A stretch of 64,000 bases of DNA, taken from assembly GCF_004339085.1 (NCBI RefSeq), contig NZ_SMFX01000001.1:1620242-1684241 (forward strand). Direction: 5' to 3'. This document shows positions 18,029-26,908 of the stretch, one piece after another. Each line of letters begins with the position of its first letter. The first letter of the stretch is position 1. Origin of the DNA: Thiogranum longum (GTDB lineage Bacteria > Pseudomonadota > Gammaproteobacteria > DSM-19610). The notes below the pieces were generated by a model. That model worked only from the letters and a program-made list of their open reading frames with translations, searched no databases and was not told where the DNA came from. The position numbers were made by a program, and so were the translations under genes.

Positions 18029-18660
18029 GCTATATCCCCCATCACGCTGTCCCGGGAACGCTGTCCGTGCAACACTTCAACCATACGCAGAGCCTGTTGT
18101 TCCATACGAATGACCAGCAATTGCACCTTGCCGCGGAAGTAGCGGTAGGCCATCAATGTGGGAATGGCAACAGCCATACCCGCTGCCGTCGTTATCAGTG
18201 CCTCGGAAATACCTCCGGCAAGTGCAGCAGGGTTACCCACGCCCTGTGTCGTAATGGCAGAAAATACCTTGATCATACCAATCACCGTACCCAGCAACCC
18301 GAGTAACGGGGAGATAGCCGCAATGGTTCCGAGCGTATTGATGTATCGCTCCAGTTCGTGAACCACATGGCGACCGGTGTCCTCGATCGCCTCCTTCATG
18401 ACTTCACGGCTTGCGTTGCGGTTAATGAGGCCGGCCGCGAGTATGCGCCCCAGCGGAGAACTGGCACGCAAGGCCTGCATGCGCTCCATGTCGAGCTTCT
18501 TCTCCTTGGCCCATTCCCATACCTGGGAGGCCAGTTCAGGCGGTATGACGCGCCGGATGCGCAACGTCCACAAGCGTTCAGCGATAATCGCAAAAGCGAT
18601 AATCGAGCAGGCAATAATGGGGGCCATCAACCAGCCGCCAGCGGTAACCAGTTCAAACAC
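18025..18660 (-). CDS. exbB: ExbB/TolQ/MotA-family proton channel
   Basis: 211-aa membrane protein with three transmembrane segments (about residues 8-28, 115-137, 155-177). The conserved helix region ISPLLGLLGTVIGMI is followed by GISEALITTAAGMAVAIP, whose threonines line the channel in the family. It forms the motor with ExbD. The GTG start at 18660 has an AAGGAC ribosome-binding site. A 100-bp gap with no clear promoter separates it from comEC. Confidence 0.93.
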   Translation of the reverse strand: MFELVTAGGWLMAPIIACSIIAFAIIAERLWTLRIRRVIPPELASQVWEWAKEKKLDMERMQALRASSPLGRILAAGLINRNASREVMKEAIEDTGRHVVHELERYINTLGTIAAISPLLGLLGTVIGMIKVFSAITTQGVGNPAALAGGISEALITTAAGMAVAIPTLMAYRYFRGKVQLLVIRMEQQALRMVEVLHGQRSRDSVMGDIA

Positions 18661-18760
18661 GTTTGCCGTCCTTTACCATAGGTCTGTCCGATAATTCGGT
18701 ATCGCTGCGAATGATACTTGAATCAGGCGCAAATACGAATGCCCCTGCACATCTCCCCTG

Positions 18761-21157
18761 TTATTGCGCGGTGGCTGACCCCACCAGGGCACCAAAATGT
18801 CGATGCCGACGATAGCGGCTGATAAAAACAGGACGACCCGCATCAATATGAACCTGGATACTGCCCTCTTCAGCCGTATTAAGCTGCATTGCACCCTGGT
18901 TCTTGTAACGGCGACTCACTTCAGGCCTGGGGAAACCGAAACGGTTCAGATAACCGCTGGAAAAAATAACCAGTTCAGGCTTCACCGCCGCGACAAATCC
19001 TGAGCTGGAGGATGTCAGGCTTCCATGATGCGGCGCCAACAAGACAGTGGCGGCCAGTTTCCCGGGGATCTGCTGCAACAGGCGATTTTCCACACGGCGC
19101 TCTATATCACCCGGCAGCAGGATTGAACGACCATCCTGAGCTGTCACACGCAGAACGCAGGAAGCGTTGTTTCCGCTGCCACGGTCCACTCCCGGAGACA
19201 GCATTTCGAACTGCACCTGGTCCCAGCTCCAGTGCTGGCCGGCCTGGCAATTATGTACGTCACGAAATCCCAGCTCATCTGCTTCACCGCTGTAAATACG
19301 CCCAGTGTTGAACATGGCGCGAATTGCCGGTGCTCCGCCAGCGTGATCATTATCAGAGTGGCTGATGACCAGATGATCAATAAATTTGTATCCCTGCCAG
19401 CGCAGGTAAGGTGCAACAACCGCTTCACCCGTATCGAATCCGCTGCGAAAAGATGGCCCGGCATCGAATACCAGCACACGTTGTCGCGTTTGTATGACAG
19501 CAGACAACCCCTGCCCGACATCCAGTACCGTTAACCAGACATTTCCGGTATCCGGGCGCTGTGGTGGTGAAAACATGACAGGCATGAGTAACAGCAGGCC
19601 CACCAGTCGAACCGGTAGCGTCCCGGGTGCAAGCACGCACACCACAGCAGGCACCAGGGCAGCTACGCCCAGGGGTGTGATCGCAGGTAAATACAGCAGG
19701 TTTCCCGGCCAACCGGCAAACCACTCCAGCCCACGCCACAATAATCCCGCCGAAGTGGCTGCCAGCACAAGAAACCAGCCTGCAGCCACAGGCCATAGCG
19801 ACAGGCAGGACAGCCCGGCGAGTAACGGTGGCACAATCAGAAAGCCGGTCCAGGGTATGGCCAGCAGGTTCACCAGTGGAGCAACAAGCGAGACCTGCTG
19901 GAACCAGACCCAGCCTGGCACCAGCAAAGCAACCGGAAGGAGAAATTGCAGGCGACCAATACCGCGCCACTTCGACCGGCTGTCCTGGTGGCCTACACTC
20001 AGATACAGGATTGCGGCAACGGCCCCGAACGACAACCATAATCCAGGCGTCAGGACAGAAAGCGGTTCAAGCAACATCACCAGTATCAGCGCGAGTGACC
20101 AGGTGTGCCAGGGTGCAAGCTTTTGCGAGGCAAATCCTGACAGCATGAACACTGTAATCATGATCAGTGCGCGTTGTGCCGGCACCTGAAACCCGGATAA
20201 CAGCGAATACCCCAGTGCGGCCAGTATGCTGGCAAGCGCTGCAGCGTGGCGGGCCGGCCAGAAGTAACTCAGGCCAGACCAGGCCCAGCTGTAGCGCACC
20301 AAACCGAAGACCAGGCTTGCCACCAGGCCAACATGAAGACCGGATATTGCAAGCAGGTGCCCGGTTCCCGTAGCGCTTAACACATCCCACTGCGTGGAAG
20401 TCATCTGGCTGCGGTCGCCAACACCAAGTGCCCTTAACACAGCCGTCATGGGGTTGCCCGCAAGCCGGGTGGAAAGTTCTCCTGCAAGCCATTCACGCAA
20501 ATGCTGAACCGTAGCCCCTGGTGAGTTGCCGATTCGGCGGTTGCCGGCATTGCTACGAATATAGCCAGTGGCGCGAACACCGGCCGAAAGCAACCAGCGC
20601 TCATAATCAAACCCGCCGGGATTGGCAAAACCGTGCGGGCGTTTCAGGCGCACACGCAATTGCCAGCGTTCACCCGGGTGAAGCTCCGCTGTGTTGCGGT
20701 ACCAGTTAAGGCGAGCTGTCAGGGGTAGCCTGTGACAGCCTGTTGCATCGTGATAACAGTCAATTTCGAACAGAAAACGTAAACGCCCGGCCGGCATCGC
20801 TTCAGGCATTCCCTTGATCACGCCTTCGACCAGCAGGTCACGGTTTTCCAGGCCGGTCGGTAACTGTTGCACCAGCAACAGTTGCAGACTCCAGCCGCAC
20901 CACAGGAATCCCGCCATCGCGATACCGACCAACCGACAAGGCTTCAAAGGGACAAACAGAAACATTGCCAGTGGCGCAGCAAACCACCAGCCTTCTACCG
21001 GCATAAATGTCAGAAATACACTGATTCCGGCCAGCATGGCCAGTGCGGAGTAAAGCATTTCGTCCCTGAAATCCCGTTTTTCCGTGTTGCTTACAGTACA
21101 CCTGTCTCGGAAAAGCGACAAGTTGTGGCGTAGTTCACTATGTCTGTCCGCCGACAT
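18761..21157 (-). CDS. comEC: DNA internalisation protein ComEC/Rec2
   Basis: Inner-membrane channel that brings single-stranded DNA into the cytoplasm during natural transformation. Order of parts: N-terminal hydrophobic helices and an OB-like soluble region (about residues 30-210), the Competence membrane domain with LLAISGLHVGLVA, then a metallo-beta-lactamase domain from about 540 with HSDNDHAGG and APHHGS. All 798 residues are open, so it looks intact. It heads the minus-strand operon running to kdsB. The first residues before about position 30 are poorly constrained, so a later start is possible. Confidence 0.93.
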   Translation of the reverse strand: MSADRHSELRHNLSLFRDRCTVSNTEKRDFRDEMLYSALAMLAGISVFLTFMPVEGWWFAAPLAMFLFVPLKPCRLVGIAMAGFLWCGWSLQLLLVQQLPTGLENRDLLVEGVIKGMPEAMPAGRLRFLFEIDCYHDATGCHRLPLTARLNWYRNTAELHPGERWQLRVRLKRPHGFANPGGFDYERWLLSAGVRATGYIRSNAGNRRIGNSPGATVQHLREWLAGELSTRLAGNPMTAVLRALGVGDRSQMTSTQWDVLSATGTGHLLAISGLHVGLVASLVFGLVRYSWAWSGLSYFWPARHAAALASILAALGYSLLSGFQVPAQRALIMITVFMLSGFASQKLAPWHTWSLALILVMLLEPLSVLTPGLWLSFGAVAAILYLSVGHQDSRSKWRGIGRLQFLLPVALLVPGWVWFQQVSLVAPLVNLLAIPWTGFLIVPPLLAGLSCLSLWPVAAGWFLVLAATSAGLLWRGLEWFAGWPGNLLYLPAITPLGVAALVPAVVCVLAPGTLPVRLVGLLLLMPVMFSPPQRPDTGNVWLTVLDVGQGLSAVIQTRQRVLVFDAGPSFRSGFDTGEAVVAPYLRWQGYKFIDHLVISHSDNDHAGGAPAIRAMFNTGRIYSGEADELGFRDVHNCQAGQHWSWDQVQFEMLSPGVDRGSGNNASCVLRVTAQDGRSILLPGDIERRVENRLLQQIPGKLAATVLLAPHHGSLTSSSSGFVAAVKPELVIFSSGYLNRFGFPRPEVSRRYKNQGAMQLNTAEEGSIQVHIDAGRPVFISRYRRHRHFGALVGSATAQ

Positions 21158-21158
21158 C

Positions 21159-21167
21159 TGATAGAAT
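21159..21167 (+). promoter_or_regulatory. Extended -10 promoter of the outer-membrane barrel gene
   Basis: TGATAGAAT is an extended -10 (TGn then TAGAAT). The predicted transcript starts near 21174, about 49 nt before the GTG start. It overlaps the region just upstream of comEC, so the two genes are divergent. Confidence 0.45.
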
Positions 21168-21179
21168 TTGCACGACTTA

Positions 21180-21198
21180 CCCGGCTAAACAGGCCGGG
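21180..21198 (+). promoter_or_regulatory. Hairpin at the 5' end of the barrel-gene leader
   Basis: CCCGGC (21180-21185) pairs with GCCGGG (21193-21198) around a 7-nt loop. It lies close to the inferred mRNA 5' end, where such stems often stabilise outer-membrane-protein messages. Confidence 0.4.
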
Positions 21199-21222
21199 CA
21201 TCACTACCGAGCCGGAGGAAAC

Positions 21223-21978
21223 GTGCGACAACTTGCTATCTATGCTGCCCTGCTAACCTTCGTTTCACCGTTTGCCCAGGCTGACAACCTGAAGGCCGAG
21301 GCCGGCGCTCAATACTGGTCATACGACATTGGCGGTTCCGTACGTTATCAAAGCAAGCGCTCATCTGATGACATCGATGTCAACGATGACCTCGGCTATA
21401 ACGACGATGACCTGAACAGTTATTACCTGTCTTTCGAGCACCCCGTTCCAGCGCTACCGAACGTCCGTGTCAGCTTCACCAACATCGACACAAGTGCCAA
21501 CGGCACACTTTCCAAAAGCGTGGACTATGGCAACACCACCTTTGCGGTAAACGAGGACGTCAACAGTGAACTCCAGCTGGATCAGACGGATGTCACCATG
21601 TACTACCAGCTGTTTGACACGGTACTTAACGTCGATCTCGGCCTGAATGCAAAGTACATTGATTCCCGCTCGCGTATCACCGGCTCTGCATCCGGCACCG
21701 AAACGGCGGATGTTTCCGGCTGGGTTCCCATGCTCTATGCCGGGTTTGGCGCTGATCTGCCCTTTACCGGCCTGTCCATTAGCGCCGATGGCAGTTTTGT
21801 CGGTTACCAGGACAGCACCTTCTACGATTACACGCTGAAAGCCAGCTACATCACCCCATGGTATCTGGGTGTCGATGTTGGCTATCGTGCCGTACGTCTG
21901 AATCTCGATGATTTTGACGGCTCCTATGCCGACATCGAATTTGACGGGCCCTTCGCCGGCGCACATCTCGAATTCTGA
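21223..21978 (+). CDS. Outer-membrane beta-barrel protein, TIGR04219-like
   Basis: 251-residue protein with a cleavable signal peptide (about residues 1-20, ending FAQA) followed by alternating beta-strand sequence rich in aromatic and acidic residues (QYWSYDIGG, YYLSFEHP). It ends AGAHLEF, a C-terminal Phe as needed for Bam-mediated insertion. The layout recalls the TIGR04219 outer-membrane family of unknown function. The GTG start follows a strong GGAGG. The lytic-transglycosylase-like lipoprotein gene begins 8 nt after its stop. Confidence 0.8.
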   Translation: MRQLAIYAALLTFVSPFAQADNLKAEAGAQYWSYDIGGSVRYQSKRSSDDIDVNDDLGYNDDDLNSYYLSFEHPVPALPNVRVSFTNIDTSANGTLSKSVDYGNTTFAVNEDVNSELQLDQTDVTMYYQLFDTVLNVDLGLNAKYIDSRSRITGSASGTETADVSGWVPMLYAGFGADLPFTGLSISADGSFVGYQDSTFYDYTLKASYITPWYLGVDVGYRAVRLNLDDFDGSYADIEFDGPFAGAHLEF

Positions 21979-21986
21979 GTTGCTTC

Positions 21987-22604
21987 ATGCGCCGCCGGCG
22001 TCTCCTCCCTTTCCTCAGTCTTGCCCTGCTTGCCGCTTTGCTGGCAATGTCCTGTGCTACATCACCACCCCGCAATACCGTCGACAGTTGCGCTATCTTC
22101 AATGAAAAAGGCGGCTGGTATTCCGATGCGCTGGACAGCCAGAAAAAATGGGGGGTTCCGATTCACGTGCAACTGGCGATCATTTACCAGGAATCCCGTT
22201 TCGTACACGATGCCAAACCTCCGCGGAAGAAACTGCTGTGGGTCATTCCATGGACACGGCTGTCATCTGCCTATGGCTACGGGCAAATCAAGGACGGTAC
22301 CTGGGACTGGTACCGCAAATCCACCGGTAACCGCTGGGCAGATCGTGACGACTTCGAGGACGTGGTAGATTTTATCGGCTGGTACGTCGATGTTTCGCAC
22401 CGCAAGCTCGGCATCAGCAAATCAGATGCCTACAACCAGTACCTGGCATACCACGAGGGCCATGGTGGCTTTAAGCGCAAGACCTACAAAAAAAAGCCCT
22501 GGCTGATCAAGGTGGCTAAAAAGGTGGCTTCACGTGCATCCGTCTACCACACACAACTCAAGCAATGCGAAAGCAAGCTTGACCGGGGCTGGTGGATTTT
22601 CTAG
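21987..22604 (+). CDS. Lipoprotein with lytic-transglycosylase (SLT-like) domain
   Basis: 205 aa. A signal peptide with a lipobox-like LLAMSC puts the lipidated Cys at residue 23. The SLT-type lysozyme fold is suggested by IYQESRFVHDA (catalytic Glu), SAYGYGQIKDGTW and YHEGHGGF. Such enzymes cleave peptidoglycan glycan strands into 1,6-anhydro ends. Unlike the common E. coli Mlt proteins, a charged loop (PPRKKLLWVIPW) separates the catalytic Glu from the GYGQ motif. It follows the barrel gene by 8 nt. Catalysis is inferred from motifs only. Confidence 0.78.
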   Translation: MRRRRLLPFLSLALLAALLAMSCATSPPRNTVDSCAIFNEKGGWYSDALDSQKKWGVPIHVQLAIIYQESRFVHDAKPPRKKLLWVIPWTRLSSAYGYGQIKDGTWDWYRKSTGNRWADRDDFEDVVDFIGWYVDVSHRKLGISKSDAYNQYLAYHEGHGGFKRKTYKKKPWLIKVAKKVASRASVYHTQLKQCESKLDRGWWIF

Positions 22605-22616
22605 ACGCGTTTTCGG

Positions 22617-23297
22617 TCAGTCGGAAAGACGGCCGTCATCCAGGTGCAGTACATAATCCATACGTTCCGCCAGCTGGATATCATGCGTAACTATCACGAA
22701 GCTGGTATTGAGATCCTGGTTCAGTTCAAGCATCAGCTGGTAGATATGCTCGGCATTGCGCCGGTCCAGGTTACCGGTCGGCTCATCTGCAAGCACACAG
22801 TCCGGGTGTGTTACCAGGGCTCTTGCGACGGCGGCACGCTGCCGTTCTCCGCCGGACAACTCGGAAGGCTTGTGCCGGATGCGGGCTTCCAGGCCGACGC
22901 GCTGCAGAAGGTCAGCCGCTTTCTTGCGCGCTTCGGAAATCACGCAACCACGGATAACAAGTGGCATGGCGACGTTTTCCAGTGCAGTAAATTCAGGTAG
23001 CAGGTGGTGGAACTGGTAAACAAAACCCAGGTGCCGGTTACGCAGTCGACTTCGCGCTGCTTCGCTCATGCGGCTGAATGCGTGCCCCATCAGCTCCACT
23101 TCGCCACAGGTCGGCTTGTCCAACCCGCCCAGCAAATGCAGCAAGGTACTCTTGCCGCTACCTGAATTCCCGACGATTGCCAGCTGCTGACCGGCTTTAA
23201 CAGTCAGATCCACCTGTTCCAGAACGGCCACATTCAGGTCGCCTTCGTTAAAGGTACGACCCAGTCCCCGACATGCGAGTATGGCAGTGTCATTCAT
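22617..23297 (-). CDS. lolD: Lipoprotein-releasing ABC transporter ATPase LolD
   Basis: Energises release of outer-membrane lipoproteins from the inner membrane to LolA. Walker [14 protein letters not shown], signature [16 protein letters not shown] and Walker [13 protein letters not shown] are all present. The frame is open upstream to 23555, but that part is the antisense-frame shadow of the permease gene. The ATG at 23297 (MNDTAILA) gives the family's 226-aa length and an 8-nt overlap with the permease stop. Confidence 0.94.
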   Translation of the reverse strand: MNDTAILACRGLGRTFNEGDLNVAVLEQVDLTVKAGQQLAIVGNSGSGKSTLLHLLGGLDKPTCGEVELMGHAFSRMSEAARSRLRNRHLGFVYQFHHLLPEFTALENVAMPLVIRGCVISEARKKAADLLQRVGLEARIRHKPSELSGGERQRAAVARALVTHPDCVLADEPTGNLDRRNAEHIYQLMLELNQDLNTSFVIVTHDIQLAERMDYVLHLDDGRLSD

Positions 23298-24546
23298 AAC
23301 GCAATGCCTCGGCCGGCTGCGTGCGCGAAGCACGCCAGGCCGGGTACAGTGTGGCGATAAAGCTGAGCAGGAACGCCACCAGACCGACCTGCCATACATC
23401 GGGCCAGTTGATCTTCGATGGCAGGTCACTGATGTAATACACGTCAGCCGGCATGAACTGCACACCAAAAGCCTTCTCGATGGCCGGCACGATGGTTTCA
23501 ATGTTGAGTGCCAGCGCAATACCGCCCGCCAGCCCGATCGCAGTGCCAAGAACACCGATCAGTGCACCCTGAATCATGAAAATGCGCAAAATGACGCCCG
23601 GCGTAGCCCCGAGTGTGCGCAGGATGGCGATATCGGCACGCTTGTCGGTCACAACCATGACCAGTGTGGATACGATATTGAAGGCCGCCACAGCGACAAT
23701 CAGCGTCAGAATGACGAACATAACGCGTTTCTCGGTCTGTACAGCGCGAAAGAAATTGGCGTGCTGGCGCGTCCAGTCCTCTACCTTCATATCGCCGCCG
23801 AACTGCCGGGCCAGTTGCTGCGCCACGCGCGGCGCCTGGAACAGGTCTTCCAGCTTCAGCCGAACACCACTAACCTTGTCACCAAGCCTGAACAGGCGTG
23901 CCGCATCCTGCATGTGCACCAGTGCCACGCCACGGTCGTACTCGTACATACCCACCTCAAAAATACCCACTACGCGAAAACGCCTCAATCGCGGAAGGAT
24001 GCCGGCGGGGCTGAAGTTGGCCTGGGGCGTGACCACGGTAATACTGTCTCCGACGCGCGCATCAAGGCTGTAAGCCAGCTCACTGCCGAGAATAATCCGG
24101 TACTCACCCGCCTGCAGGTCATCCATACTGCCGATGCTCATATGCTCGCCTACCGTCGAAACGGCCGGTTCGCGCGATGGCAAGATGCCCCGAATCAAGG
24201 CCCCGCTGACTTTCTTGCCCTGTGTCAGCATGACCTCGCCCTGCACATAGGGCGCCACACCGACCACCTGCGGGTTCTGTTTTGCCAGTTCAGCCGCCTT
24301 TTCCCAGTCGCCAAGTGGCTCCCGGTAGCCACTGATACTGGCGTGTGATGCCATACCAAGGATTCGGGTCCTAAGCTCCTGTTCGAAGCCGTTCATGACT
24401 GATAGCACCGTGATCAACGCAGCAACACCCAGGGCGATGCCCAGCATCGAGATCAGGGAGATGAAGGAGATGAAGTGGTTACGGCGCTTGGCGCCGGTGT
24501 AGCGCAGGCCAATCCAGATTTCCAGGGGTCGAAACATGCGGGGCAT
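23290..24546 (-). CDS. Lipoprotein-releasing permease (LolC/LolE/LolF type)
   Basis: 418-aa MacB/FtsX-type permease: one N-terminal transmembrane helix (about residues 28-50), a large periplasmic domain, and three C-terminal helices (about 275-400). The N-terminal [26 protein letters not shown] is typical of the Lol permeases. Only one permease gene is present next to lolD, so a homodimeric LolF-type exporter is likely, as in gammaproteobacteria that lack separate lolC and lolE. A second start at [10 protein letters not shown], three residues in, is possible. Confidence 0.9.
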   Translation of the reverse strand: MPRMFRPLEIWIGLRYTGAKRRNHFISFISLISMLGIALGVAALITVLSVMNGFEQELRTRILGMASHASISGYREPLGDWEKAAELAKQNPQVVGVAPYVQGEVMLTQGKKVSGALIRGILPSREPAVSTVGEHMSIGSMDDLQAGEYRIILGSELAYSLDARVGDSITVVTPQANFSPAGILPRLRRFRVVGIFEVGMYEYDRGVALVHMQDAARLFRLGDKVSGVRLKLEDLFQAPRVAQQLARQFGGDMKVEDWTRQHANFFRAVQTEKRVMFVILTLIVAVAAFNIVSTLVMVVTDKRADIAILRTLGATPGVILRIFMIQGALIGVLGTAIGLAGGIALALNIETIVPAIEKAFGVQFMPADVYYISDLPSKINWPDVWQVGLVAFLLSFIATLYPAWRASRTQPAEALRYE

Positions 24547-24615
24547 TAAATCACAAGCGCGAGCTGCCGAAAACAGTTGATGTACTTTATAAATTCAACT
24601 TCAAGGATAACCATC

Positions 24616-24900
24616 ATGCGTTCCATCCGTGTATTGTTTCTGCTCTCGCTCGTCTCCGGCCTGTTTGTACAATCCGCCACCGCCGATACTCTGCTGGTCG
24701 AATCGGTACAGTCCGCCCCGGACGTCAGTCGTCCCGAGCGCGGTATGACCATGGACCAGGTACTACAGAACTGGGGGGAACCTCAGCATCGCGTTGGCCC
24801 CGTCGGGGAGCCACCGATCAGCCACTGGGTGTACCCGGATTTCGTGGTGTACTTCGAAAGCACTTACGTCCTGCATTCTGTCGTACCGCACGGAAAATAG
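24616..24900 (+). CDS. Small exported protein of unknown function, 94 aa
   Basis: A signal peptide (about residues 1-21, cut after SATA) precedes a 70-residue mature domain with MTMDQVLQNWGEPQ and PPISHWVYPDFVVYFE. The pattern (a helix, a GxP turn, then beta strands) is reminiscent of the BamE/SmpA-like fold that judges lipoprotein envelope steps, but this is weak. The start at 24616 has AAGGAT upstream; the longer frame from 24577 does not. It precedes aguA by 27 nt. Confidence 0.7.
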   Translation: MRSIRVLFLLSLVSGLFVQSATADTLLVESVQSAPDVSRPERGMTMDQVLQNWGEPQHRVGPVGEPPISHWVYPDFVVYFESTYVLHSVVPHGK

Positions 24901-24913
24901 ATATGGATGCCGG

Positions 24914-24919
24914 TACAAT
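24914..24919 (+). promoter_or_regulatory. -10-like element just before aguA
   Basis: TACAAT ends eight bases before the ATG at 24928, again implying a very short or absent leader. No -35 match is visible, so it may be coincidence. Confidence 0.25.
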
Positions 24920-24927
24920 GTGCCGGC

Positions 24928-25989
24928 ATGACTACACCAGATCTCCGGTTGCCTGCCGAGTGGGAACCCCAGTCCGGGGTTATGCTGACCTGGCCACATG
25001 CCAATAGTGACTGGAACGAAAGCCTGTCCGCTGTCGAGTCCAGCTTCTTCCGCATTGCCATCGAAATCGCCCGTCGGGAAATGCTGCTGGTAAATTGCTG
25101 CGATGCACCGATGGCAAACCGTATCCACACACGACTGTGTGAACAGGGTGTCCCGCAACAAAACCTGGTAACCGCTATCGCCCCGTCAGACGACAGCTGG
25201 GCCAGAGACCATGGCCCGCTGACACGGCTGCACAAGGGGGATCCCGAGTTAATGGATTTTGTTTTTAACGGCTGGGGGCACAAATATCCGGCTGACCAGG
25301 ATAACGCCATAACACGTCGACTGGCACGCTGTGGTGTATTCGGTAACACTCCGGTCAGGTCCGTTAACCTGGTGCTTGAAGGTGGAAGTATCGACAGCGA
25401 TGGTACTGGCTCCCTGCTGACAACCCGTCGCTGCCTGCTGGATCCGCAACGCAACCCCGGGCTCGATAGCGAAGCCATCGAAAAACACCTGCGCGACCTG
25501 CTGGGAATTGAGCGTGTCCTGTGGCTGGAAAACGGAGAACTGGAAGGCGATGACACCAATGGCCATATCGATATGCTGGCCCGATTTGTCAGCCCGGAGC
25601 ATATTGTTTACCAACAGTGCACAGAACCTGACTACCCGGGCTATGCAGCCCTGCAAGCCATGGAGGCCGAGCTTCGGGCATTGCGATGCGCAAGTGGAAA
25701 GCCTTACCAGCTAAGCGCCCTGCCCTGGCCATCGCCGAAATACAAGGACAATGGTGAAAGACTACCCGCCAGCTACGCGAATTTCCTGGTCATCAACGGC
25801 GCACTATTGCAGCCTGCCTACGAGGACAGCCAGGATGACGTGGCAGCAACACAGCTGCAGGCGTGCTTTCCTGACCGGGACATTATCCAGCTTCCCTGCC
25901 TGCCCCTGATCCAGCAATTCGGCAGCCTGCACTGCGTCACCCTGCAGTTTCCATCCGCTGTTGAGTTCCGGCACCCAAACCCCGGATAA
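24928..25989 (+). CDS. aguA: Agmatine deiminase
   Basis: Hydrolyses agmatine to N-carbamoylputrescine and ammonia, in the arginine-to-putrescine route. Guanidino-group-modifying fold: WARDHGP, LEGGSIDSDG (substrate acid), NGHIDMLARF (catalytic His) and the C-terminal nucleophile Cys in GSLHCVTLQFP. The ATG at 24928 (MTTPDLRLP) gives 353 aa and starts right at the conserved N-terminus; an in-frame start at 24907 lies upstream of any clear ribosome-binding site. aguB follows 9 nt later. Confidence 0.94.
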   Translation: MTTPDLRLPAEWEPQSGVMLTWPHANSDWNESLSAVESSFFRIAIEIARREMLLVNCCDAPMANRIHTRLCEQGVPQQNLVTAIAPSDDSWARDHGPLTRLHKGDPELMDFVFNGWGHKYPADQDNAITRRLARCGVFGNTPVRSVNLVLEGGSIDSDGTGSLLTTRRCLLDPQRNPGLDSEAIEKHLRDLLGIERVLWLENGELEGDDTNGHIDMLARFVSPEHIVYQQCTEPDYPGYAALQAMEAELRALRCASGKPYQLSALPWPSPKYKDNGERLPASYANFLVINGALLQPAYEDSQDDVAATQLQACFPDRDIIQLPCLPLIQQFGSLHCVTLQFPSAVEFRHPNPG

Positions 25990-25998
25990 TGCCATTCA

Positions 25999-26889
25999 AT
26001 GAAACCGCAGACACTCAGGGTTGCTGCCGTGCAAATGGCCTGCTCGGCAGACCCGGACACCAATCTTCGCCATATCGATGAGCAGCTTGAAAAAGCGGCC
26101 AGCGCCGGTGTGCAGCTGGTGTTGTTACAGGAACTGCATAATCACCGGTATTTCTGCCAGTCAGAAAACCCGGAGAATTTCGATCTGGCCGAAACCATCC
26201 CCGGCCCGACCACAGAACATCTTTCCGAACAGGCGCGCCGTCATGAACTTGTGATTGTCGCCTCGCTGTTCGAGCGCCGCGCAAGCGGGCTGTACCACAA
26301 CACCGCCGTGGTGCTCGACAGTGACGGCTCACTGGCCGGCAAATACAGAAAGATGCATGTCCCGGATGATCCCGGTTACCACGAAAAGTTTTACTTCACA
26401 CCCGGCGACCTTGGTTTTCTGCCAATCACCACACGTGCGGGCAAACTGGGTGTACTGATTTGCTGGGACCAGTGGTATCCGGAAGCTGCTCGCCTGATGG
26501 CACTCGCCGGCGCCGAACTGTTATTATACCCGACAGCCATTGGCTGGGACGACGAAGACAACGAAACTGAACAGCAACGTCAACTGGAAGCCTGGATGAC
26601 CGTGCAACGTGCCCACGCTGTCAGCAATGGGCTACCGGTCATCGCCTGTAATCGTAGTGGCTATGAGGCCGACCCTGAAGGCGGAAGCAATGGCATCCGT
26701 TTTTGGGGAAGCAGTTTTATTGCCGGCCCACAAGGTGAGCTTCTGGCCCGTGCACCGGCACAGGAAAATATCCTGCTGATCGCCGACATCGATCTCGCCC
26801 GCAACGAACAGGTAAGGCGTATCTGGCCATTTCTGCGAGATCGCCGCATCGACGCTTATGATGACCTGACGCGCCGCTTCAGGGACTAA
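25999..26889 (+). CDS. aguB: N-carbamoylputrescine amidase
   Basis: Nitrilase-superfamily enzyme that converts N-carbamoylputrescine to putrescine, CO2 and ammonia. The catalytic Glu-Lys-Cys set is seen in LLQELHNHRYFC (Glu), YRKMHVPDDPGYHEKFYF (Lys) and LICWDQWYPEAARL (Cys). The 296-aa length is standard. It completes the agmatine pathway begun by aguA directly upstream. No arginine decarboxylase is in the window. Confidence 0.95.
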   Translation: MKPQTLRVAAVQMACSADPDTNLRHIDEQLEKAASAGVQLVLLQELHNHRYFCQSENPENFDLAETIPGPTTEHLSEQARRHELVIVASLFERRASGLYHNTAVVLDSDGSLAGKYRKMHVPDDPGYHEKFYFTPGDLGFLPITTRAGKLGVLICWDQWYPEAARLMALAGAELLLYPTAIGWDDEDNETEQQRQLEAWMTVQRAHAVSNGLPVIACNRSGYEADPEGGSNGIRFWGSSFIAGPQGELLARAPAQENILLIADIDLARNEQVRRIWPFLRDRRIDAYDDLTRRFRD

Positions 26890-26908
26890 ATACAACAAGG
26901 ACCACAGC

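Noticed and set aside
23298-23555. N-terminal extension of lolD
   Set aside because: Lies within the permease gene in a different frame; the ATG at 23297 fits LolD length.
23281-24348. 355-aa plus-strand frame
   Set aside because: Antisense of the Lol permease; His/Gln-rich composition typical of a shadow frame.
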